A DNA stretch of 9,231 nucleotides from an uncultured Clostridium sp. (lineage in GTDB: Bacteria; Bacillota; Clostridia; Clostridiales; Clostridiaceae), in assembly GCA_946575275.1 (NCBI GenBank), contig CAMNZV010000044.1:1-9231 (forward strand). The letters are read 5' to 3'. Positions 1 to 5,314 of the stretch are shown piece after piece (within the stretch, counting starts at the first letter, position 1; each line of letters starts with the position of its first letter). The notes under the pieces are model-generated. The model was not told where the DNA came from, ran no database searches, and saw only the letters and a list, made by a program, of their open reading frames with translations. The translations under genes and the position numbers were made by a program.

Positions 1-52
1 CTATTGGTTTTTTTCCTTTTTCAGTTTCTATAATTGTACCTGAAGCTAAGCA
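1..52 (-). mobile_element. Intein N-terminal fragment (splice block A) inside PcrA motif III
   Basis: After GDDDQ of PcrA the same frame reads CLASGTIIETEKGKKPI (17 residues, then the window ends). This fits intein block A: Cys at position 1, Leu-Ala/Ser, Gly-Thr-x-Ile and a downstream Lys-x-Pro-Ile. Inteins are self-splicing protein elements that favour conserved active-site motifs, as here, between the motif III Gln and the following Ser. That Ser would be an acceptable +1 nucleophile after splicing. Only the N-terminal block is visible, so I cannot say whether a homing endonuclease is present, whether the intein is mini, large or split, or whether blocks B, F and G are intact. Seen: the abrupt replacement of SIYxWRGA and the block A pattern. 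Inferred: that a complete splicing-competent intein follows beyond the left edge. Confidence 0.88.
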
Positions 53-808
53 TTGATCATCATCACCCACAACGCAAATATTCTTATTTTTTTCTGCTAG
101 TAATCTAACTAATTCATATTGTGCCCCATTTGTATCTTGATATTCATCTACCATAATATATTGAAATTTTCTTTGGTAAAATTCTAATACATCTGCTTTC
201 CTTTGAAATAGTTCTACTGTTTTAAAAATTAAATCATCAAAGTCTAAAGCATTATTTTCTTTTAACCTTTTTTGGTATAACAAATATACATCTGCAATTT
301 TATTATCCCTAAAGTTATCTTCAAATTCACGTTTAAAGCTATGAGCACCTTGTAACTTATCCTTAGCTCTACCAATTCTGCCTGCAATTTCCCTTTGTGA
401 TATATCTTTATCATCAATTCCAATTATTTTCATACATTCTGTCATTAATGTTTTTTGATCTGAGGTATCATAAATTGTAAAGCTCTTTTTATATCCTAAA
501 TGTTCAATTTCACGTCTTAATATCCTTACACAAGTTGAGTGAAATGTAGATATCCACATATCTTCAGCTTTTTCTCCAACTAAAGCCTTTACCCTCTCTC
601 TCATTTCCTTTGCCGCCTTATTAGTAAAGGTTATTGCTAAAATTTTATAAGGTTGTATTCCTAAATCTTCAATCATATGTGCCATTCTATAAGTCAAAAC
701 CCTTGTTTTACCAGATCCTGCACCTGCTAAAATTAACAACTGACCATCTACAGTTGTTGCTCCTTCATATTGCTCTTTATTTAGTAATGATTTTAAATCC
801 AAAATCAT
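1..808 (-). CDS. pcrA: ATP-dependent DNA helicase PcrA/UvrD, N-terminal part, interrupted by an intein; runs off the left edge
   Basis: SF1A 3'-5' DNA helicase acting in DNA repair and plasmid replication in Firmicutes. In the 269 visible residues I see the Q-motif region (LNKEQYEGATT, 9-19), Walker A AGAGSGKT (28-35, Lys34), motif Ia TFTNKAAKEM (60-69), motif Ib STFHS (87-91), motif II VDEYQD (220-225) and the start of motif III, GDDDQ (248-252). PcrA normally continues S-I-Y-x-W-R-G-A; here residue 253 is Cys and the sequence becomes an intein N-terminus. The ATG at 808 gives MILDLKSLLNKEQ. The purine-rich GAGAGGGGG lies almost against that ATG but 7 nt from an in-frame TTG at 802 (giving MDLKSLLNKEQ), so TTG may be the true start. 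The gene has its own candidate promoter downstream of the yaaA terminator. The helicase identity is very secure; the rest of domains 1A/2A lies outside the window. Confidence 0.95.
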   Translation of the reverse strand, partial: MILDLKSLLNKEQYEGATTVDGQLLILAGAGSGKTRVLTYRMAHMIEDLGIQPYKILAITFTNKAAKEMRERVKALVGEKAEDMWISTFHSTCVRILRREIEHLGYKKSFTIYDTSDQKTLMTECMKIIGIDDKDISQREIAGRIGRAKDKLQGAHSFKREFEDNFRDNKIADVYLLYQKRLKENNALDFDDLIFKTVELFQRKADVLEFYQRKFQYIMVDEYQDTNGAQYELVRLLAEKNKNICVVGDDDQCLASGTIIETEKGKKPI

Positions 809-849
809 TCCCCCTCTCTCTTAAAAGAAATTTTGTTGAAATGAACATA

Positions 850-878
850 TTTATATCCTAACCTTTATTTTACCACAA
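850..878 (-). promoter_or_regulatory. Candidate promoter of pcrA
   Basis: On the minus strand TTGTGG (873-878) lies 17 nt from TATAAA (850-855), between the yaaA terminator and the pcrA start. The -10 is good (5/6) and the -35 weak (3/6). It is the best sigma-A-like match in the gap. Its -35 overlaps the last bases of the terminator T-tract. Confidence 0.4.
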
Positions 879-923
879 AAAAGTAAGGAGCTGTGTACTA
901 ATTATTTAGTGCCACAGCCTCCT
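877..923 (-). terminator. Rho-independent terminator after yaaA
   Basis: On the minus strand, eight bases after the yaaA stop, AGGAG pairs with CTCCT and CTGTG with CACAG (one bulged base). An inner ACTAA/TTAGT stem lies inside, and TTTTTT follows within two bases (877-882). It would end the rsuA-gltX-arsC-like-yaaA transcript before pcrA. Confidence 0.8.
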
Positions 924-930
924 ATATTTG

Positions 931-1695
931 TTATTTACTTCTGCTAAATACAATTTGGGTATCATTAGATAGATCCATATTATATTTATATCCGTCTTCA
1001 TTAAAATTTTTTATGTCTTTTATGGTATTTATCCTATTTTTAATAATAAATTTTGCTATTGTACCTCGTGCCTTTTTTGCATATGTTCCAACATTTTTAT
1101 ATTTATTATCTTTAAATTCATAAAAAATAATATCCACAAATTTATTTTTTTCTTTAATTTTATCCACATTTAATGCACTGCTATATTCTAAGGAGGCTAA
1201 ATTAATTAAAGTTTTATCTCCACTTGAATTATTTAATTCCTTTAGAATACTATCTGTTATTTTATTTTTCCAGAAATCATATAGGTTAATATCATTTAAT
1301 TTAGTTGCCATTTCTAATCTATATTCTTTTATTATATCTAATGGTTTTATTATTCCATAAAGACCTGAAAGTATTCTAATTATCCCATTTGAATATTTTA
1401 AATCTTCCATAGAAAATTCATCTACATTTATATTTTTAAAAACCTCACCATTAAAAGACTTAATTGCAATACACTTATTATCTTCCAAATTAAAATCTTT
1501 GAATCTACAATAATTTTCCCTTGCAATTTTTTCTGAAACCTTAAATATTTTTGATAATTCTGCTTTCGAGTATAATTTTAATAATTCTATAAGCTCTATA
1601 GCTTCATTTTTATATTCAGGCTCAGTAGCTATTGGTATTAATTCATTATCAAATGATGGTTTAAAAGTTTTAGCAGAGGATAATATTATTATCAT
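931..1695 (-). CDS. yaaA: YaaA family peroxide-stress protein (UPF0246/DUF328)
   Basis: Soluble cytoplasmic protein of the YaaA family. In E. coli YaaA is induced by OxyR and lowers free iron during hydrogen peroxide stress; the biochemical activity is not settled, though a DNA-binding fold has been reported. The 254 residues are full length for the family. Family landmarks are SSAKT near the N-terminus (6-10), FNGEVFKNI (81-89), LSGLYGIIKPLD (109-120) with YRLEM just after (125-129), LYDFW (138-142), INLASLEYSSAL (164-175) and KKARGTIAKFIIKN (207-220). The ATG overlaps the stop of the upstream ArsC-like gene (ATGA, 1692-1695), and its own ribosome site is weak, so translation is probably coupled. 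It is the last gene of the operon and is followed directly by a terminator. Whether it is peroxide-regulated here cannot be seen; no separate promoter was found. Confidence 0.93.
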   Translation of the reverse strand: MIIILSSAKTFKPSFDNELIPIATEPEYKNEAIELIELLKLYSKAELSKIFKVSEKIARENYCRFKDFNLEDNKCIAIKSFNGEVFKNINVDEFSMEDLKYSNGIIRILSGLYGIIKPLDIIKEYRLEMATKLNDINLYDFWKNKITDSILKELNNSSGDKTLINLASLEYSSALNVDKIKEKNKFVDIIFYEFKDNKYKNVGTYAKKARGTIAKFIIKNRINTIKDIKNFNEDGYKYNMDLSNDTQIVFSRSK

Positions 1696-2048
1696 ATTCC
1701 AAGAAACTCCTGATATTTATCTTCTTTAAATCCTATTAAAATTTTGTCCCCATCTATTAAAATTGGTCTTTTAACAAGCATTCCATTTTGTGATAGTAAC
1801 TTTGCTGCTTCATCTTTTGACATATTGGAAACCTTGTCCTTAAGATTCATTTCCTTATATAATTTACCTGATGTATTAAAAAACTTCTTTATTTCAAGAT
1901 TACTTATATCCATCCAATTAAGCAATTCATCTTCTGTTGGATTTTCTAATACAATATCCCTATCTTCAAATATAATATTGTTTTCCTTTAAAAACTTTTT
2001 TGCCCTAATGCATGTTGTACATTTAGGATATTCAATAAATTTAATCAA
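1692..2048 (-). CDS. ArsC/Spx-superfamily thioredoxin-fold protein (YusI/YffB-like)
   Basis: Small cytoplasmic protein of the arsenate reductase (ArsC)-related family. From a TTG start at 2048 it has 118 residues and begins MIKFIEYPKCTTC, placing a CxxC redox pair at residues 10 and 13. Further family marks are FFNTSGKLYKE (57-67) and KRPILIDG (93-100) with the cis-Pro region expected in this fold, then IGFKEDKY. The longest frame starts with GTG at 2057, but that GTG is part of the Shine-Dalgarno GAGGTGA (2054-2060), five bases before the TTG, so I chose the TTG. The FNTSG block and the lack of the Spx-type glycine that contacts RNA polymerase alpha argue for the YusI/YffB branch rather than a true Spx regulator. 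The substrate is unknown; arsenate reduction is not implied, as no ars genes are near. It lies 11 nt after gltX and overlaps yaaA by 4 nt. Confidence 0.88.
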   Translation of the reverse strand: MIKFIEYPKCTTCIRAKKFLKENNIIFEDRDIVLENPTEDELLNWMDISNLEIKKFFNTSGKLYKEMNLKDKVSNMSKDEAAKLLSQNGMLVKRPILIDGDKILIGFKEDKYQEFLGI

Positions 2049-2053
2049 ATATA

Positions 2054-2060
2054 TCACCTC
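2054..2060 (-). promoter_or_regulatory. Ribosome binding site of the ArsC-like gene (decides start)
   Basis: GAGGTGA on the minus strand, five bases before the TTG at 2048. Its first G is the last base of the gltX TAG stop (2060-2062), so the two genes are probably translationally coupled. The GTG inside this motif is not a plausible initiator. Confidence 0.7.
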
Positions 2061-3709
2061 TATTTTAAAAAATTATTAAATCTTTCAACAACCTTATCCT
2101 TGCCTAATATCTTCATAATAGTACATAAATCTGGTGTATTTGATCTATGAGTTACAGCAGCCCTTATTGCACCTGCAACATCTGATACCATACCTTTATA
2201 TTCCTCAGGATTTTTCTTGTATTTTTTTCTGTCAGTTGCATATCCAAGGTCTACTGCTATAGCTTTTAATTCATTAAACCATTCATCATTATCTATATCT
2301 AATGAAAACTTATCCTTATACACTTCAATTATTGCCTTTGCCTTTATCATATCAATATTATTTGGAAGTTCAATGTTTTCATCTGCATAAAATAAATCAT
2401 CAAAGAAATAGAAAATCTTTTCTTTTACATCACTCCATTTAGCAAAATCTTTTCTAGGCTTTGGACCCTCTTTATCAATATTGAAAACCTCTTTCATCAT
2501 AGCTTCATTGGAGGTAACTAATGTATACATTTCTTTATCATATTCCTTAGCCCAGTTTGTATAATAATCATAAACATCACTTGCCTTAATTTTAGAAATA
2601 ACATTTTTACTAACATCATTAAGCTTAACCATATCAAATAAGGCTCCACTCTTACTCATCTTGTCTAGTGAAACTGTAAAATCATGATAATCACTTGTAG
2701 GATTTTCTTCTCTCCATTCTTCATAGGTAGAATTAATTATATTTAGTAAATATTCAATTACAGATACTACAGGATAGCCTTCCTCTTTATAGTAGCTCAC
2801 TGCACTTTCTGCATCTTTTCTCTTACTTAATTTTCTCTTAGAACCACCATCTTGTTTCATAATAGTTGGAATATGAGCATATTTTGGTGTTTCAAATCCT
2901 AAAATATCAAATAACTGAAGATGTATTGGAAGTGATGACAGCCACTCTTCTCCTCTAATTACATGAGTTGTTCTCATTAATGCATCATCAATTACATGTG
3001 CAAAATGATAGGTTGGAAGTCCATCTGATTTTATTAAAACTATATCAATATTATTTTCTGGAAATGATACCTTTCCTTTAATTAAATCATTATATTCTAC
3101 TCTATTATTAAAATCACCAGGGGATTTTAACCTTATAATATAACCTTCACCATTTTCAATCTTTGTAATAGCTTCTTCTGTAGATAGATTTCTACATGGA
3201 GCATATTCTCCATAATATCCAGGCAAAATCTTATTTTCCATTTGTTTTTCACGTACTGCATTTAAATCTTCTGCTTTGCAAAAACATGGATATGCTATTC
3301 CAAGCTTTATTAAATCTTTAGCAAAGGTTTCATATATTTCTTTTCTTAAACTTTGTTTGTATGGACCATATTCTCCCTTTTCTGTTTCATTTAAAGTCAT
3401 TCCTTCGTTGAAATTCATTCCATAATTATTAATAGTTTCTATAGTATCCTTTATAGCACCTAAAACTTCCCTCTTTTGGTCTGTATCCTCTACTCTTAAA
3501 AAGAAAATACCATTACTTTCATCTGCTAATCTTTCGTTAATTAAAGCTGCAAATATTCCTCCAATATGTTGAAATCCAGTTGGACTTGGTGCATATCTTG
3601 TAACCATAGCCCCTTCTTTTAAATTTCTTTTTGGATATTTGTTTAAATAATACTCCGGTGTTTTATCTACATTTGGAAATATAATATTGGCTAATTTTTC
3701 TAAACTCAT
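2060..3709 (-). CDS. gltX: Glutamate--tRNA ligase (GluRS), long clostridial type
   Basis: Class I aminoacyl-tRNA synthetase that charges tRNA-Glu with glutamate in the cytoplasm. Numbered from the first in-frame ATG (3718), I see [14 protein letters not shown] (41-54, the HIGH region), RVEDTDQKR (75-83), the Cys-x-Cys...Cys of the zinc-type subdomain (145, 147, 175), [13 protein letters not shown] (254-266) and [10 protein letters not shown] (294-303), which carries the KMSKS-equivalent KLSKR. The rest is the anticodon-binding part. At about 550 residues it is longer than the ~480-490 of typical bacterial GluRS. I favour the ATG at 3709 (549 residues): AAAGGA lies 8 nt upstream of it, whereas the ATG at 3718 overlaps that ribosome site. 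It starts 15 nt after the rsuA-type gene. Clostridia often carry more than one GluRS and may make Gln-tRNA through GatCAB, so non-discriminating behaviour is possible but not readable here. Confidence 0.96.
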   Translation of the reverse strand: MSLEKLANIIFPNVDKTPEYYLNKYPKRNLKEGAMVTRYAPSPTGFQHIGGIFAALINERLADESNGIFFLRVEDTDQKREVLGAIKDTIETINNYGMNFNEGMTLNETEKGEYGPYKQSLRKEIYETFAKDLIKLGIAYPCFCKAEDLNAVREKQMENKILPGYYGEYAPCRNLSTEEAITKIENGEGYIIRLKSPGDFNNRVEYNDLIKGKVSFPENNIDIVLIKSDGLPTYHFAHVIDDALMRTTHVIRGEEWLSSLPIHLQLFDILGFETPKYAHIPTIMKQDGGSKRKLSKRKDAESAVSYYKEEGYPVVSVIEYLLNIINSTYEEWREENPTSDYHDFTVSLDKMSKSGALFDMVKLNDVSKNVISKIKASDVYDYYTNWAKEYDKEMYTLVTSNEAMMKEVFNIDKEGPKPRKDFAKWSDVKEKIFYFFDDLFYADENIELPNNIDMIKAKAIIEVYKDKFSLDIDNDEWFNELKAIAVDLGYATDRKKYKKNPEEYKGMVSDVAGAIRAAVTHRSNTPDLCTIMKILGKDKVVERFNNFLK

Positions 3710-3724
3710 TTTTACCATCCTTTA

Positions 3725-4441
3725 CTAAAAACTTTTTAATATATTTAATTCTTCATCAGATAATTCCCTATATTCGCCTTCTTCTAATTGTTCATCTAAA
3801 GGAATTGTTCCAAATTCTATTCGTTTTAAATATGTAACATTTTTTTCTACAGCTTCAAACATTCTTTTAACCTGATGAAATTTCCCTTCTGAAATTGTTA
3901 CTTTTACTTCAGATTCTCTATTTTCTATAGATATAATTTCTAATATTGCCTCTCTACATTTATATCCATCATCTAAGGTAATTCCATTTTTAAAAGCAAT
4001 TATATCACTTTCTGATACTATATTGTCTATTTTAGCATAATAAACTTTATTTACATGGAATTTAGGAGATATTAATCTATGATTTAAATCGCCATCATTT
4101 GTTAAAAATAATAATCCTACTGTATCCTTATCAAGCCTACCTATTGGAAATGGTTGAAATGCCTGATGATCATATTCAAGTAAATCTATAACAGTATCAG
4201 AAACATTATCTGTGGTTGCAGAAACAACTCCACTTGGTTTATTCATCATTAAATAAATATTTTTTCTATAAAATATCTCTTCACCATTAATAACAATATT
4301 AGATTTTTCTGGATCTATTAAAGTGCTACTATCCTTAACTATTTTACCATCAACTAATATTAAACCCTTCTTTGCTACCTGTTTTATTTCTTTTCTGCTT
4401 CCATAACCAAGATTTGATACAATCTTATCTAATCTCTCCAT
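3725..4441 (-). CDS. rsuA: RsuA-family rRNA pseudouridine synthase
   Basis: Converts a uridine of ribosomal RNA to pseudouridine; by family RsuA acts on position 516 of 16S rRNA. The 238 residues hold an N-terminal S4 RNA-binding domain (about 1-48, RLDKIVSNLGYGSRKE), the MNKPSGVVS entry motif (66-74), the catalytic loop GRLDKDTVGLLFLTNDG (101-117) with Asp104 as the expected nucleophile, and EGKFHQVKRMFEAV (185-198), followed by LKRIEFGTIPLDEQLEEGEY, typical of the RsuA/RluB/RluE group. The ATG has a perfect AGGAGG six bases upstream. It is the first gene of the rsuA-gltX-ArsC-like-yaaA operon and has its own TATAAT promoter. Small-subunit specificity (RsuA) over large-subunit (RluB) is favoured by length and the compact C-terminus but is not proven. 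Confidence 0.92.
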   Translation of the reverse strand: MERLDKIVSNLGYGSRKEIKQVAKKGLILVDGKIVKDSSTLIDPEKSNIVINGEEIFYRKNIYLMMNKPSGVVSATTDNVSDTVIDLLEYDHQAFQPFPIGRLDKDTVGLLFLTNDGDLNHRLISPKFHVNKVYYAKIDNIVSESDIIAFKNGITLDDGYKCREAILEIISIENRESEVKVTISEGKFHQVKRMFEAVEKNVTYLKRIEFGTIPLDEQLEEGEYRELSDEELNILKSF

Positions 4442-4447
4442 AAAAGA

Positions 4448-4453
4448 CCTCCT
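4448..4453 (-). promoter_or_regulatory. Ribosome binding site of rsuA-type gene
   Basis: Perfect AGGAGG on the minus strand, six bases before the ATG at 4441; supports that start. Confidence 0.85.
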
Positions 4454-4471
4454 ATTTTTTTAACTCTAATT

Positions 4472-4501
4472 ATTATACTTGTTAAACACGCCTTTGTGCA
4501 A
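4472..4501 (-). promoter_or_regulatory. Promoter of the rsuA-gltX-ArsC-like-yaaA operon
   Basis: On the minus strand a perfect -10 TATAAT (4472-4477) is preceded after 18 nt by TTGCAC (4496-4501), a partial -35. The predicted start site leaves a short leader of about 25 nt, too short for a riboswitch or T-box. The absence of a T-box leader for gltX is therefore supported at this position. Confidence 0.7.
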
Positions 4502-4504
4502 GGT

Positions 4505-4544
4505 AAAAAAGCAAGGTGTAAGTTTTTAAACCTTCACCTTGCTT
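4505..4544 (-). terminator. Strong Rho-independent terminator after the lytic transglycosylase gene
   Basis: Ten-base perfect stem AAGCAAGGTG (4509-4518) / CACCTTGCTT (4535-4544) with a 16-base loop. On the minus strand it is followed directly by a T-run (4505-4510). It lies 11 nt after the transglycosylase stop and just upstream of the next operon's promoter. The other strand shows four T's after the mirror stem, but there is no plus-strand gene to end. Confidence 0.9.
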
Positions 4545-4555
4545 AAAATGTTTAA

Positions 4556-5299
4556 CTAATTAATTCCATTTAAATAATAATTCATTACTTTTGGAACATG
4601 ATTTTGTGTTTCTGCTGGCATTTTATATAAATCTGCTGCTGATTTTACTCCTCTATATTGTACAGTTCCTGAACCTGCACCATATGCCATTAAAGCCATT
4701 TCTACATCTCCACCATAGCTATCTAACTGATATTTTAACAATTGAACTCCACCTTTAATATTATCATCAATATTATAGGCATTTCCCACATTAAATTGTT
4801 TGCATACAGATGGCATTAATTGCATTAATCCCATTGCTCCTGCAGATGAGGTGACATTTGGTTGAAAGTCCGATTCTACCTTTATTAGAGCTAAAACCAA
4901 CTTTGGATCAACACCATATTCATCACAGTATTTGTTTACAGTACTATAAATCTCTTGGGTTGTAGCATTACTACTAGTTGTACTAACATTTCCTATGTTT
5001 AAATTATTGTAATACCCATTATAATTTAAAAGTTGCATTGGTAAATCATTTAAAACTTGCCCTGCACTAGTATTAAAGCTAGTTGTTGAGCTTGTCAAAC
5101 CACTTATTGTGGAATTAGAGCTTGTACTGTTTTTCATAGACTCCATTAAAGATTGCAACACAAGTTCAAACTCCATTCCATCTCCTAATTGAGATTTCAT
5201 TATATTTTGCATCATGCTTAATCCATATAATTCCTCTAGACTTCCCATTCCTGTAGTACTTGTGCTACTTTGAGTTAATCCACTTAAATAATCACTCAC
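4556..5299 (-). CDS. Lytic transglycosylase (SLT domain), no signal peptide seen
   Basis: Peptidoglycan lytic transglycosylase that would cleave the MurNAc-GlcNAc bond with 1,6-anhydro ring formation. The 247 residues start with a segment of possible helices (LEELYGLSMMQNIMKSQL, 21-38; FELVLQSLMESM, 44-55), then a Ser/Thr/Asn-rich linker (about 57-115), then the SLT domain (about 116-245). Catalytic Glu142 sits in KVESDFQPN; SSAGAMGLMQLMP (151-163) and the GGVQLLKYQL region are typical. The AYNAG motif of the family reads AYGAG (205-209). I see no signal peptide or membrane segment, so the export route is open; B. subtilis CwlQ (YjbJ) is a possible analogue by architecture. GTG start at 5299, with AAGGAGG eight bases upstream that overlaps the stop of the upstream repeat-protein gene, so the two are translationally coupled. 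A strong terminator follows. Confidence 0.92.
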   Translation of the reverse strand: MSDYLSGLTQSSTSTTGMGSLEELYGLSMMQNIMKSQLGDGMEFELVLQSLMESMKNSTSSNSTISGLTSSTTSFNTSAGQVLNDLPMQLLNYNGYYNNLNIGNVSTTSSNATTQEIYSTVNKYCDEYGVDPKLVLALIKVESDFQPNVTSSAGAMGLMQLMPSVCKQFNVGNAYNIDDNIKGGVQLLKYQLDSYGGDVEMALMAYGAGSGTVQYRGVKSAADLYKMPAETQNHVPKVMNYYLNGIN

Positions 5300-5307
5300 C
5301 TATTTTT

Positions 5308-5314
5308 CCTCCTT
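5308..5314 (-). promoter_or_regulatory. Ribosome binding site of the transglycosylase gene, overlapping the upstream stop
   Basis: AAGGAGG on the minus strand, eight bases before the GTG at 5299. Its first two bases are the last two of the preceding gene's TAA (5313-5315), an arrangement that favours coupled translation. Confidence 0.8.

Noticed and set aside
1..52. Frameshift or assembly error as the cause of the altered PcrA motif III
   Set aside because: The frame stays open and the new residues form a recognisable intein block A rather than random sequence, with the junction exactly after the motif III glutamine.
634..861. Plus-strand open frame of 75 codons
   Set aside because: It lies antisense over the conserved pcrA N-terminus and its low-complexity Leu/Phe/Tyr-rich product has no family features; a shadow of pcrA.
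1692..2048. Assignment as the global regulator Spx
   Set aside because: The CxxC and fold fit the wider ArsC/Spx family, but the FNTSGKLYKE block, the ~118-residue length and the lack of the Spx RNA-polymerase-contact glycine fit YusI/YffB-like proteins better.
1744..2079. Plus-strand open frame of 111 codons
   Set aside because: Antisense to the well-supported ArsC-like gene; no recognisable motif.
2648..2662. Literal KMSKS string in GluRS (residues 353-357)
   Set aside because: It precedes [11 protein letters not shown], the block after the catalytic domain that in GluRS reads like x-K-S/A-G-A-x-F-D. The real signature equivalent is KLSKR at 296-300, so the exact KMSKS here is a coincidence.
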